From Anaeramoeba flamelloides (taxonomy: Eukaryota > Metamonada > Anaeramoebidae): a stretch of DNA of 64,000 nt. Every line of letters starts with the position of its first letter. The first letter of the stretch is position 1. The translations under genes and the position numbers were made by a program. This document shows, one piece after another, positions 34,776-45,977 of the stretch. The notes under the pieces were generated by a model. The model had not been told where the DNA came from. It did not search any database and was given only the letters and a program-made list of their open reading frames with translations. The stretch lies in the NCBI GenBank assembly GCA_027625915.1, contig JANTQA010000060.1, positions 3,224,001-3,288,000 on the forward strand. The letters are read 5' to 3'.

Positions 34776-35616
34776 TTTGAAGAATTATGAATGTTAAAAT
34801 AAAATGATTATTTTGAAACAAATTTTTGTTTTATAGCTTTCTGTCACTAACTTCTCGCTTTAAAACAAGAAAAAAAACTTTTCACTCATGAGACTTTGTA
34901 CATTGTGGTTTTTTGGTCAACCGGTTTTGAATTGTTTAATTTTTGGGTTGGTGTACTGAGAAAATCAAGAAATTATAATTTAATTGTCCCTAAGTATCTT
35001 TTCACTCGTTTGATTTTTTCGGTTGAAGATCAACCATTTTTGGAATAGAACTCTTCCAAAAAACTGACAATTTTGAAAATATTTCTGGATGTGAAGGGAA
35101 AAATAATTTGGCTTTTTTTATTAAATGCTGACAATTACTCAAAACAGATAACGTTTAAAAAAAGGTCAAGATTGAATCCAAAAGTTGAAAATGTAATTTT
35201 CCATTTTCTAAAAAAAAATTTTTTATTTTAAATTTTCACAAATATTTTTTATAAATTATAGTTTGAAAAAAACTAAGATCTTCATAAAATCGAATATAAA
35301 TGATATTTATTGGGAGACTGGATGATCTTTCCTTTGGTAATTTTGAAATTTTATTTAATTTGGATAAATAAATTTTTTTAGGTAATAAATTTTTAAACAT
35401 TTAGAAAATCAGAAGTTAAAAATAAATTTGATCATTTTTACAACTAAAGATATAAGAGTATTTATAGTTGGGAACCAATGTTGATCTTTTGATCTTTATG
35501 AAATCAAAAGATGCAAAATGAAATATTTGTTTTCACTTTTCTAAAAATAAATTCTTAGTTAATCAAGAAAACTTTTTTTCCCTTTCTTTTCACCTTTTTT
35601 GAAAAAAATGAGTAAT

Positions 35617-35763
35617 TTAAAAGGGATTATTGAATTGATATTTTGATTTTTGGTTTTCATAACTTTCTTGGAACACAAATCGATTTTTTGTTTTTAGTGA
35701 TCGACATAAAATTCCATGAATAATTACTCCTTGTGGAGGAACATTAATGCAATTTCTCTCCAT
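35617..35763 (-). CDS. Unknown 48-residue ORF or first exon
   Basis: ATG at 35761-35763 opens MERNCINVPPQGVIIHGILC and 28 further residues ending NQKSKYQFNNPF and a stop. It is coding-like in composition. After codon 12 there is a GTAATT, the donor used by CK2-beta exon 1, so the true product may be spliced. I could not link it to a downstream exon. No family recognised. Confidence 0.35.
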   Translation of the reverse strand: MERNCINVPPQGVIIHGILCRSLKTKNRFVFQESYENQKSKYQFNNPF

Positions 35764-36599
35764 TTTATATTTTGAAATTATATTTATCACAAAAATGATT
35801 ATTATCAATTGAGAAAATCTTTCTTTTTTGTGCAATAAAAATGAATCTAAAAGTGTCAAAAAAAGCTTGATAAATTGCGATAAAAAATTTGAAAAAAAAA
35901 AACCTCAAGATCTCAAATAAGATTTTTTTTTTTTTCCTTTTAGGGATAAATTACATTTCACATTAGAAAACTGAGAAAGGGTGTCAATAAAGAGACATTT
36001 GTTAAAATTCCGTATTTATTAGAGTTTAAAAATCTTGATAAATTTGATAATCTAGAGATTTTCTTTTTTAGTGAATTTTTCATCAGATAATTCTAATTCT
36101 ATATTTTTTGAGCTATATCCTTTTTTGAGTTTATCTATTTACATGTATAAGTCAAATAAGCACTCAAGATGTTCATTAAAAAGATCATGAAACTAAAAAA
36201 TAAAAATCAATAATTTTATGTTTTTTTGCTTATTGTAAATGAAAAAAAACTATTTCTTATTGAAAAGGAGTATCTGATATCAAGTAGTTTGGAATTATTT
36301 AAAAAAAATGGAGTGCATTGTCATCTAATTTTGAATGATTTTTTTTAAATATCCATAGCGGTCGATCAGAAAATAATTCTTTTTATTTTAAGAATCTTGA
36401 AAAAAAATTTTTTGATTTGAATGAATTGAATTCTAAAAAACTAAAATTATAATGTTTAATACTATTGTGTTAACATTTATGTTTTGTAGATTTCACACTT
36501 TAAAACTTTCTGTGTCGAAAACAGTTAATAAATAATTTTTTAATTTCAACATTTAATCCAATCAAGAAATAATAGCAAATGAGAAATCATGTTTCAAAT

Positions 36600-37740
36600 A
36601 TAAGTAACTTTCAAACACGAAAAACCTGATAATTTCAAAAATATAGTAAATTCTATTTTTCTGATCAATTCAAAATATTAGTAAAAAGTGGAAAATATTA
36701 TTCACATTTTCAAGATCAAGAGATAATTGACAAGTAAAGATTAATTGTTCTTAAATTTGTGTATTGGTTAAATATTCCAATTCTCTCGGTTTCAGATCTT
36801 TGTATTAAATGAAGTAATGAAAAAAAAAAACTTTAATCCAAAAAATAATTGAGAAGATTGACTAAAAACGAAAACAAATTTTAAAATTTATTTATTTTGA
36901 AATATAAAATATTTAATCATGATATCTTGGTTAATAATTTTGGAAAATATTTGATAAAAAAGAGATTAGAGCTTGAAAAATTATTTAAAATAGAAATGGA
37001 GTTGACATGAAAAAATTTTGATAAATCATGAGGTAAATATTCTAAATTTTGTGCATTTTTTGAACTTCTTTATTAATAACCCATGCTGGGGAAAATAAGA
37101 AGTATTCCTAAACAAATTTAACTTCAAAAAGAATAATTAAAGTGATTTTTCAAGTTGTTTGATTCTTTTATTTGGTAAGTTTTGTATTAGAAAATGTCTA
37201 TATTCTCTTATTGGTTCATTTCCAATGACTTAAAGACAGATTATGTTTTGTAGAAATAAAATATTTGTTCAATAATATTCAAATAAAATAAACATCACTC
37301 TTAATTCACAAACTTTGAACAAAATTTGAAGTCCAAAAAAAACCCCAGTCTGCCTTATAATTTTTGTATTCTTGGAAAATAAAAAGATAAAAATATATTT
37401 ATAAAAAAATTTGACGTTATTGGAATTTGAAATTCTTGTGTTCCTTAAATTTCTTTCAAATTTTGATATTTAAAGTGATTTTTATTGTGTAACTTTTCCA
37501 TATTTGTGAATTTTTTTTTTTTTATCTTGACTAAAGTTTTAAAATTCAGAAATTTAGAATATTAAAGCAATATTCAAATTTTGTAATGTTCATTGATTAC
37601 TTAATGGTTTGTTTTATATTATTTTGTAAAATAGAATAATATTTTTCAACTTTTAACTAATATTTTCAATTGATCAGTAAAAAAAGAATTTCAGATCATT
37701 TGAATTTTTAGTTTTATAGACAGAATAGAAAACTTATTAT
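36600..37740. mobile_element. Degenerate long inverted-repeat element with a nested MITE
   Basis: The left arm about 36600-36890 ('ttttctgatcaattcaaaatattagtaaaa', 'ggttaaatattcc') and right arm about 37500-37735 mirror the arms of 28903-29718. A degraded palindromic MITE lies inside at about 37292-37487, giving the relative order: this element first, the MITE later. Confidence 0.5.
37292..37487. mobile_element. Palindromic CAGT-type MITE, badly degraded
   Basis: Only 'cactcttaattcacaaacttt' and 'ccttaaatttctttcaaattttg' remain recognisable as the two arms. Confidence 0.45.
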
Positions 37741-38079
37741 AATTTCTTTTTGATAAAAATAAAAAAAAAATATTTTTAAACTTATAAAAAAAAAAAGAGA
37801 AAAGAAATTTTCCATCAAATTAAAAATTAAAATATTAAATTTATTAATACAGTGGACTAATGATTAATTGTTGTATACTAATAACAAAAATTTTAAATGG
37901 TCAAGGATACCTCTTTAATTCCGAAAATGGCTTGTGGGGAAAGCTCTTTATATATATATATATATAAATAAAAAAGCGAGGAGTTAAAAAAAAGAAAGTA
38001 AAAAAGTGGGGGGGGGGCAGTTTTATTGAAGAAATTGAAAATTTTTTATATATTTTAATTCATTTCTCTTCTCAAACTA

Positions 38080-38545
38080 AATTTTCATTTTTTAGATCAA
38101 AAACATTTTTTCTCTTTTGTATTATATTTTTTTTTTGTATTTTGATTTTTTTTTTTTTTTTTTGTTTTTTGAAAAATCTAAGTTGAAAAGAAAAATGTTT
38201 TAAAAGCTCCAAATTGGCACACAGGAAAGAGAGGATTTGTATTTTTGTTTCAAATGAATACATTTTTTCATAAAAAAAACTTATTATCAACATTTTTAAT
38301 TTTCATAGTAAATTGATAAATTTTGTATGAGAAATTCGAATAAAATTGACCCAAAAATTTTTTATAACATTTTTTTTTTTTTTGGAATTTATGGTTTGTT
38401 CAAGTATTTCTATTATGGATCTCAACTCTTATATGAATTTTATTATTTCTCTTATTTCAAAACAATTATAGTGTGTTTGATCCTTAAAAAGGTGAATTTT
38501 TCATTTTTGGCTGGGTCTCTTTGAGTGAATTCGGTTTTATTTCCA
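38080..38545 (+). repeat. Dispersed repeat family C, copy 2
   Basis: Partner of 7470-7965. The short open frames on both strands (38072-38293, 38327-38524) lie within it and are not preserved in copy 1. Confidence 0.55.
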
Positions 38546-38822
38546 AATTTTAAAGCCCTAATATCAGTATAAAAGCAAAAAAATAGCAATTTTTTTGTCA
38601 TTTTTTTTAAATTACCTTTTTTGGAATCTCTAAAAGTTATAGTTTTGAGCCAAGTATTTGGATAGGTTTAAATAGTAATTTATTTTACATTTCATTCAAC
38701 CTTTTGTTATGGGTGTTATTTAAAATGGGGTTTAGACAAATGGCAAAAAAGAGAAATTTTTTTAAAAATTGAAATCAAACATCAAAGTGTAAATAAAAAA
38801 TCTCAACATAAAAAAATTATCT

Positions 38823-39345
38823 TTTTTTTTTTTTTTTTTATTGTGGAAGAAGTGTAATTTACACTCTAGATGCCATTATACTTAAATTTCCTTTTAGAAA
38901 TTTAAGCGTAAAATCAGAGATTTTACAATTATTGATAAATGAAAATAGTCGCAAACTGTCAAAGTTTAAAATTATTTCATTAAGATTTAATTCTCTTAAT
39001 TTGTTATAAAATATTAATCTATCTTTTTCATAAGAAGGACGGATCCATAAAAAATGATCAATATTTTCTATAATTTCCTTTTGCTTATATTTTAAACATA
39101 GAGGACAAAATTTATTTGAATTTTTTTTTCATTACATAGTAATATCTATTTAAGCAGTTTGTGAATGTTCTAAATTTAAACAATATTGAACTTGATGGAT
39201 AACTTAAATATTTTTGGGTTACAAATAAATAGATTTGGTTTTTTATTATATTAAAATATTTTTGGACCTTCCTACAAAAATTATCTTATTTTGTATGTTA
39301 TTCAGAATCTCACAATCTAAATTGCTTTTATTACCAAAACAGGGG
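38823..39345 (-). mobile_element. LINE (non-LTR retrotransposon) 3' end
   Basis: The minus strand encodes the C-terminal part of a LINE polymerase protein: a thumb-like helical stretch (…YLSYPSSSILFKFRTFTNCL…) followed by CPLCLKYKQKEIIENIDHFL…SYEKDRL. That is the zf-RVT pattern (CxxC then H and an aromatic-rich segment) found after reverse transcriptase in many non-LTR elements, here without the usual last Cys. The frame ends at TAA (38859-38861) before a short tail and a T-run on the plus strand (poly-A). At least two frame breaks, one in an A-run near 39120 and one near 39275, show it is dead. The 5' part is missing. A second tail of the same family is at 58144-58290. Confidence 0.75.
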
Positions 39346-39495
39346 GTGGGGAGCTAATTATAAAAAAAATCTTTTTCGAATAGCCTTGTAAATATAAAAA
39401 GAGGTAGAGATCAAATAACACAAATCCAAAATATCGAGTATTTACCACTCATGTGAGTTAATTAATTGAATTATTGCAGTAACGATAGATCTTAA

Positions 39496-40045
39496 GGTTT
39501 ATAATTCCTAAAATTGAATCAAGGTATTATATTCTATCTAACTTTCGAACTTGGTACTTTTGGTTATGTACTGATCGATCATCAAATTGGTATGTTTTTT
39601 AATATTAGTTTAAAATTGCAATTTTTTATCAATTAATTTTTTTTTTTCCAAAATCGAAATTGTTAAGAATGTAAGGCTAATAGATTGGAAGATATTTAAG
39701 AATGAATTTTGATTTTTAGTTCTCAATTGAAATATTTATTTCCTTTTTACTAAATTACCTAAAAAAAAAAAAAAATTAAAAAACTCCCAACAAAACAAAA
39801 CATTATAAAAATTTTTAATTAACAGCACCCGGATAACATTTTTTTATAACTTGCCTACCAATTTATTAGTCTTTTACCCTTCAATTTAGGTTGCAGAAAA
39901 AAAAAAAATGTCAAAAATTACCTTTTTGAACTAATATTATATATAATATAAAGCTAAAGATAGATCAGTATAAGAACCAAAAATACTAAGTTCTAATGCC
40001 AGATAGAATATCAAACCTTTTTTCAAATTTCATGGATTGTAAACC
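39496..40045. mobile_element. TTAA-flanked inverted-repeat element, 550 bp
   Basis: TTAA at 39492-39495 and 40046-40049; ends GGTTTATAATTCC / GGATTGTAAACC. It lacks the nested MITE seen in the arms at 4863 and 6171 and so shows the ancestral state of that site ('tttatcaatta.tttttttttccaaaatc'). Confidence 0.7.
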
Positions 40046-40414
40046 TTAAATAATGTGACAAAGGACAAAATAAATTTACAAAATTAAAATATGATCTTTC
40101 TTAGAATTTTTTTTTTAAAAATGATTCGACTTTTCAAAAACAAATTAAAAATGAATTCAAAGTTCTATTAAATTCAATGTATCAATCTAACCAGTGAGAA
40201 AAGTGTTGTTTTTGTGATTTATATAGTTTTTTAAAAGAAATTTTATTGGATCAGAGCAAGTAAAAAAATAAAATTAAAGAAAGAGAAGAAAAATTAAAAC
40301 CAGATAACATTGAAAAGATCAATCGAGCTTTTATTTTTGTTTTGTTTTTTGTTTTGTTTTTGATGGGTAAGACGTGTTTGGGTTATGTGGCTTGTAAAAA
40401 AATCAAGGTAAAAA

Positions 40415-40678
40415 ATGAAAAATAAAAGAGGGTCAGAATGCAAAAAAGATAATAAATTTCTCATAAAAGTAAGCGATCGTTCTTCAAATGAAGGAATTGC
40501 CTCAACAGCAAACAAAACTAAGTTTTGCAAGCTACAAAAACAGATCCGTTCTTTGACAAGAAAGCTTATTGGGGACAATGGATTTGAATTGGAATTAGAA
40601 TCGGAATCGAAATTAAAAACCAAATCACAAGCACTGTTCCCAGGTTTAAAACAAAAAGTAATTTTGATTGTTAGTTAG
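40415..40678 (+). CDS. Unknown 87-residue hydrophilic protein
   Basis: Plus-strand frame from ATG (MKNKRGSECKKDNKFLIKVS) to TAG, ending 15 bp before the stop of the opposing bZIP gene. It is rich in K, S, E (ELELESESKLKTKS), with coding-like codon choice. The overlapping antisense frame (40294-40623) has a Phe/Ser-rich composition typical of a shadow. There may be an upstream exon. No family recognised. Confidence 0.5.
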   Translation: MKNKRGSECKKDNKFLIKVSDRSSNEGIASTANKTKFCKLQKQIRSLTRKLIGDNGFELELESESKLKTKSQALFPGLKQKVILIVS

Positions 40679-40692
40679 TTGCTGCGTAACAG

Positions 40693-41145
40693 TCAAATGT
40701 ACTCTTGTTTCACCTTCTCGTCAAAGGAGGATCTTAATTGATTGGCAAATTCACTCGGTTGGATCCCAAATTTGTCGTTTAGGACATTTAAAAACAATCC
40801 AACATTACTTTCCTTCTTGTATCGTTGCACCTCATCGCTGAGTGTGTTCACCAATTTGATTAATCTTACTCGCTCTTGACGCAGTTCACCAACTTCTCGC
40901 TCCATTTGAGAAATATACATCTTCTTCTTGTCACGTGACTTTTTGGCCGATATACGGTTTAACTCACGCTTCTTTTGCGTTTGTAATTTAGAGTCCCCGC
41001 TAAACTCGCCCATCCTGGTCGGCTTGCGCTTACGAGTCTTGCGTGTAACTCGTATCAGAACGCGGTTGGGCGATTGTGTTGTTGTTGTGATAACTTTTGT
41101 TAAAACGGGCTTCTTCATTGGTATTGTGGATATAGTTTGATTCAT
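40693..41145 (-). CDS. bZIP transcription factor
   Basis: 150 residues from the ATG at 41143-41145. A basic region at about 58-76 carries the DNA-contact signature N63-x3-A67-x2-S70-R71 (KRELNRISAKKSRDKKK), followed by a heptad zipper M81, L88, L95, L102. The N-terminal third is Thr/Arg/Lys-rich with a possible nuclear signal (RKTRKRKPTR). The C-terminus (about 115-150) is a short helical tail. Such factors dimerise and bind palindromic promoter sites; the class (CREB, AP-1 or other) cannot be told. The gene converges with the unknown ORF at 40415-40678. Confidence 0.88.
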   Translation of the reverse strand: MNQTISTIPMKKPVLTKVITTTTQSPNRVLIRVTRKTRKRKPTRMGEFSGDSKLQTQKKRELNRISAKKSRDKKKMYISQMEREVGELRQERVRLIKLVNTLSDEVQRYKKESNVGLFLNVLNDKFGIQPSEFANQLRSSFDEKVKQEYI

Positions 41146-41930
41146 AAGGTTAAGTTTGGTTTGAGTAATAATGGATTTGGTTAAAAATACAGTGAAAACT
41201 GTTGGTTTAGGGTTTGTTTGAAAAGTGTTGTTGGGTTAATTTTGTGAAAAAATTGATTTGAAAAAAAATAAAATACCTGAGAAATAATTATTTTATTTTG
41301 GTCATTTGGAATCATCAAACTTTCCAAATCTTGGAATTTAAATTCAAAATCAGTTTTTTATTTCACTCTTTTTCTTGTTTCGAAAAAATGTGCTGTTTGT
41401 TTTTTCATTTTCTTTGACTTGGGTTACTATTTGTTTTTCTCTTAAAACCCGAGAATACAATTCAAAACCGTCTTGTTTTTTTATTCAAGCAAATTTAACA
41501 GACAAACTTTTCCTAAAAATTTAAAAATGTGGATATTTTTTTAAAAAATTCGATCGTCATTCAGAGTTTTTAAAAATAAACATCTTTTTTTCAAGAACAA
41601 CTGTTAATTTGGTTGAGAGTGTTTTAAATTTTTAACATTCGATCAAAAATCTTGTATTTCAAATTATTTTTTCTTACAAAATTGTTAGAATTTCTCAAAA
41701 CCAAACAAACAATTGTTCCATTCAATTTATCAAATTTGAAAGTTTTTATCTGAAAAATTTTTTTAAAGTTTTCACAGACGTATTTTTGTGATCCTTATTT
41801 GAATATTTGAAATATTGTGTGTTTTTATTTTTTTCTTTAGGATTTCTTGGTTTGACTACAAGCTCAATTCCAGAAATACTATTTTCTCGATCTCAATATC
41901 ATCTTTCATCCCAAAAATTACAAGTTAAAA
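41146..41930. other. bZIP upstream flank and intergenic stretch
   Basis: About 790 bp, slightly less AT-rich just upstream of 41145. It should include the bZIP promoter, but no motif can be named. No repeat found. Confidence 0.4.
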
Positions 41931-41934
41931 AATT

Positions 41935-42428
41935 TTATTTTTTATGTTTAGTTAAGGGAGTGTTCAAAATGAATTCTTCAGACAAACTATAAACTCTCTC
42001 TTTCGGATTGGTCCTGGACAATACAATCCTCTTTCCAAAGATTAGACAATTATTTCTGTTACAAAAAGTTTTTTTGAGTATGTATTTTTTGTTTTCCTCA
42101 AAACTTCCACTTTCCAAACTAAATACTGATTTGTACAAATTAGTAACTAAGAGTTGTATTGGTTTATGGAAAAGTATTAAATACTTTTGGGTTATTACAC
42201 TCTAAGGACGAAATATATTCTATGAATTAAAGTTCGCCAAAACTTAATATTGAATTTCAATTGCTGATAAATTCAAATTTATTTTATAGTTTTTTTTAGT
42301 TCACTTTCTATTTTTGTAATCAATAAACTCAACAAATAAAACAACTCAAGAGAACGAATTTTTTGAAGACAAAACCAAGTTTACAAAGTTTCTTCTAATT
42401 TAAAGGCATTGGCTGTCTTAATCAAAGT
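41935..42428 (-). CDS. Last two exons of an unknown gene
   Basis: Exon 42385-42428 (TLIKTANAFKLEET, after a TTTACACAG acceptor, donor GTAAAC) joins in phase to exon 41935-42199 (FVITQKYLILFHKPIQLLVT...; CNRNNCLIFGKRIVLSRTNP; ...TPLTKHKK, stop). The phase agreement and coding-like composition on one strand support a real gene, transcribed leftwards. It contains no recognised domain. A candidate first exon lies at 43424-43702, but the link is not proven. The plus-strand frames here are shadows. Confidence 0.45.
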
Positions 42429-43153
42429 CTGTGTAAAAAAATTTGTAACATGAAAAACGAATTGAAAATTTTATCATTTTTCTTTAGAATTTATCAATGA
42501 AAATCTTTTATAAAATATTTTATTAAATTTATGATGATTGGGTGAAATAAGGAAAAGATAACCACGAAACTCATTAATATTTGAATACCTACCATTTCAA
42601 AATTCCCGACTTTTGAAATAAACGACAGTTTTTTGGGGTATTTTTTTTTTGTAATTATTTACAACGAATGAACTTTAGAATGAACATTAAGGAAGAAAAA
42701 AGAATAAATGTCAAAACAATTTGTAGAAAAAAAAAACAGAGAATTTATCTTATAACTTGTACATGAAAAAAAAAAAAATGGATAAGAAATATTCCGAAAA
42801 TAAGAAAACAAATAATTTTTTCAATTTTATTTAGCCATATATTTTGAAAGAAATATTTAATTCTATTCGTTAGGTAAAAAAACATGATTCTTTTTTGGCT
42901 ATTAAAAAATATATACAAATAATCCCCCATAAAAGTCAAATAAAAATTTCAAAAAGTATACAATGAAAAATGAAAATAATATTACCGTAATTTTTCATAT
43001 TTTTTTGTAAATACCATTAATTTCTTATTAAGTTCTAAACTTTTTTCAAAATTAACATGTTTAATAAAGTTTATTATGGCAGTGCCTTTCATAAATAAAA
43101 AATTTTAAGTTTTTTTTTTTTTTTTCGAAAATTTTTTCCAAGTTATAGACTGT

Positions 43154-43393
43154 TATTTTCCAATTAACAAATGAAAATTTTTATTTCACTTACCAAATGA
43201 ATATTATTTTAACTATTACAATCAAATTATCAGAGTAAAAATTTTGTCCTTAAGTTATCTAAGGAAGTTTGATTTATTTTACAAAAATATCATTTCTAAA
43301 TGATTAGTCAAGCTTTTTGGGTTTTCTTCGAATAAATTATAAGAATATTCTCAAGTGAGAACTAAAAATAGTCATTTTTTTAATTGGGAAATA
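43154..43393. mobile_element. ~240-bp MITE, diverged third copy
   Basis: Same family as 4863-5106 and 6171-6415: 'aacaaatgaaaatttttattt', 'caaattatcagagtaaaaat', 'ggaagtttgatttatttta'. Ends TATTTTCC / GGGAAATA. Clearly more diverged than the other two are from each other. Confidence 0.65.
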
Positions 43394-43423
43394 CGGTTAG
43401 TATCTAAACCCAATTCCAAAAAT

Positions 43424-43702
43424 TTAGTTAAATCCCCAAAATCCAAAATTGGCAAAAAAAAAAAAAAAACAATTTTTTATATTTTTCCAAATGTAATTTA
43501 AAAAATCAAACAAGTTATCTACTATTAATTTTTTAATAAGTAACCATTTCAATCTAAATAAAAGAAAAAAATATAAAACAAGAAAAAAAAAAAACAATGT
43601 GTAGAAAATAATGAAACGAGCAGACAAAAAATATATTGGTAAATTTGTTGAAATTTCAACAACAATTCTTGATCGATCAAATGATAAGATATCATCTACC
43701 AT
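43424..43702 (-). CDS. Candidate first exon(s) of an unknown membrane or helical protein
   Basis: ATG at 43700-43702 starts MVDDILSFDRSRIVVEISTN...IYFLSARF with coding-like composition. After YTL the frame runs into a Phe/Leu-only stretch that may be an in-frame intron (GTTTTTT…TATTTAG) or a membrane span, then KWLLIKKLIVDNLFDFLNY. It could be the start of the gene whose last exons are at 41935-42428. Confidence 0.3.
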   Translation of the reverse strand: MVDDILSFDRSRIVVEISTNLPIYFLSARFIIFYTLFFFFLVLYFFLLFRLKWLLIKKLIVDNLFDFLNYIWKNIKNCFFFFFANFGFWGFN

Positions 43703-43989
43703 TTATGTGTGATTTTTCAATTTAACAAAAATAAACATTAACCTTCTATCAACCATCAAAAAAAATTCCAGATCTGAAAAAAAAGATTGTAAAATTAGGA
43801 AATGAAAAAAAAACAAAAAAGACAAAAAATGAAATAGTTTGTAAAATCAAAATTCTTAACATATTGAATTTAAAGTGTAGTATTATTATTCTTTCAACCA
43901 TTTAAACAGTGTCCAAATTTTTGGAATATAGTTTATGAGCAAAAAGTTTGCTCTAAGAATTAGTAGCACCATATATCATAATTTAATTA

Positions 43990-44189
43990 CAGTTAGTTTC
44001 ACTTTTAAGACACAAACTTTCAACGAAATTTAAGGCACAAAAAAAAATCTCAAATTAAAGCACAATTTTTTGGAATTTTAATTTTCACAAATTATTTTAC
44101 TAGAATTTGAATTTTGTGCCTTAATTTGAGATTTTTTTTTGTGCCTTAAATTTCTTTGAAAGTTTGTGTCTTAAAAGTGAAACTGACTG
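43990..44189. mobile_element. Palindromic CAGT-type MITE, well-preserved copy
   Basis: 200-bp foldback with TA on both sides. Starts CAGTTAGTTTCACTTTTAAG, ends AAGTGAAACTGACTG. The arms pair almost perfectly around the middle. Confidence 0.8.
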
Positions 44190-44257
44190 TAATTTATCTC
44201 GTAAAAGGGGGTAAATGGTATTAGTTCTAGACCTTCACCCGACTTTAAAAAATCGAT

Positions 44258-44584
44258 TTGAAATATTTTTGTACGAGAAATTATTTGATTTTTTACCAGG
44301 ATCACAAAAAAAGTGATTATTCTTGTTCTATTGTTTTAATTGCTTTGCAAATCAAAAATAGAAATCACAATAATATAATTCAACTCTTTATCAATCTTAT
44401 TGTATCACTTCGGATTAATTTTTCACATCAACTATTTCTCAAAAATCCCAGCAATTTTTATCAATTAAATCCTGAAATACTCGATGCTAGTAAAATTAAA
44501 ATATTAATTATTTTTTTCAATTTTGTGTTTAAAAATAACAAATTATTATTTTTTAATTTTATTTTAATAGAAATCCACTTCTAA
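44258..44584 (+). CDS. Orphan open frame between two palindromic MITEs
   Basis: 108 codons from a TTG, no ATG start. The first two thirds look coding-like (LIFYQDHKKSDYSCSIVLIA, INFSHQLFLKNPSNFYQLNP), and the end is AT noise. It lies between MITEs at 43990-44189 and 44679-44875. Could be an exon, a degraded gene or chance. No family recognised. Confidence 0.25.
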   Translation: MKYFCTRNYLIFYQDHKKSDYSCSIVLIALQIKNRNHNNIIQLFINLIVSLRINFSHQLFLKNPSNFYQLNPEILDASKIKILIIFFNFVFKNNKLLFFNFILIEIHF

Positions 44585-44678
44585 AATAATTAATAAATAC
44601 TGATATTTCAAATCATTTTTATTATAATACAGTCGCCATACGATTAATACTTAATAATAAAATCCACAATATGCTATA

Positions 44679-44875
44679 CAGTCAGTTTCACTTTTAAGGC
44701 ACAAACTTCCAACGAGATTTAAGGCACAATAAAAATCTCAAATTAAAACACAAAATTCAAATTCTAGTAAAAAAAATTGTAAAAAAAAAAATTCCAAATT
44801 TTGTGCCTTAATTTGAGATTTTTATTGTGCCTTAAATTTAGTTGAAAGTTTGTGCCTTAAAAGTGGAACTGGCTG
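44679..44875. mobile_element. Palindromic CAGT-type MITE, well-preserved copy
   Basis: 197 bp between TA dinucleotides. Starts CAGTCAGTTTCACTTTTAAG, ends AAGTGGAACTGGCTG. Only about 490 bp from the copy at 43990. Confidence 0.8.
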
Positions 44876-45620
44876 TAATTTATCAAATTATAACCAAATA
44901 ATATAACCCCTTTCAATACTTAAACTTCTTAAAAATTGTAAAAGGGGAATAAAAGAATGATTTCCAATTTTTGACCGATTTTTCTTTCTATAAAATATTC
45001 TTAATATTTTTAACATTTATTTTCAATCCAATAAGGAAAATATCAACAAATTTACTTCAAAATTCAATCAAGTTATGAAAAAATTTTACTTCAAAAAAAT
45101 TCAATTTTCAAAATTAAATAAAAATTTCTAGTAATAGAAGATTATATGAAGTATGTTTGAATTTTTTTTTATAAAATAGAAATGAATTACTATGGTTTTT
45201 GAGAAACATTTTTTATAAATTATTGATATTCTAATTAAATAATTACTGTGTTAACCAATTTTGAAATGTACCTTTTTATCTTTTATAAGTAATAAGTTTT
45301 CTTTTTTTTTTAATTTCAGAAATTAACTCAATAATCATCAATATAAAAACAAGAATACTAATTTTTCATAAATATTTTTTCATTGGTTAGTGGTGATATT
45401 CATATTTTTCCAAACTTTCAGAAATATTTTTTCACAATAATCTTTTCTTGTATTTTTAATATTCTTAAAAAAAAATGGGATGTGTAGCAAATGATCTTCA
45501 TTATTTAGAAAAATAAATTAATTTGAAAAAAACTTCTCAAGACTGATTCCATGGCAGAATTTCTTTAATTCAGAAGTTTTGAATTTAATTAATTCAGAAT
45601 TCCATCTTTAATAGATTATA

Positions 45621-45977
45621 TTAATTCTTGGCCATAACCTTCACAACAAAAAATAATCTATATCCTGAAACAATTTCACGAAAGATCTTTTTAGCCTTGA
45701 AGTCGATAAATTGAAGACCCAATCTATAAATGCACCAAATTAAGTTTGACCCAGATCCCTTCAAGTTAGAAATAGAATATTCTAACTGGATATTTTAACA
45801 TGAAAATGTTTGTCCACTAATTACAAAGGAATCTTTGAAAAACATTTACATTTTTTACATAATATGTGAGAAGAAGAGCTCTTTTTTAGATACCCCAGAT
45901 GGGTGGTTTTCTTGTTCAAACTTTGCCCAAAAAAACAATAAAAATGCCCAATAGAGGGTACGAAATGATTTTGGCAT
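45621..45977 (-). CDS. Two-exon 82-residue secreted or anchored protein, cystatin-like core
   Basis: Exon 1 45894-45977 (MPKSFRTLYWAFLLFFWAKF then EQENHPSG, donor GTATCT) joins in phase 0 across a 108-bp intron (acceptor ATCCAG) to exon 2 45621-45785, which starts LEYSISNLKGSGSNLIWC and ends FREIVSGYRLFFVVKVMAKN, stop. Residues 8-20 look like a signal peptide or anchor. The order Gly, helix, then EIVSG followed by an aromatic-rich strand matches the cystatin layout (N-terminal Gly, helix, QVVAG hairpin, strand), and the Gly-to-hairpin spacing of about 37-40 residues is close to stefins. The second cystatin hairpin (PW) is not in this frame and may be lost or on another exon. The exon structure is convincing; the family is tentative. 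Confidence 0.5.

Noticed and set aside
38010-38020. G-run as a possible structural signal
   Set aside because: Single short homopolymer; no quadruplex-like repetition of G-runs.
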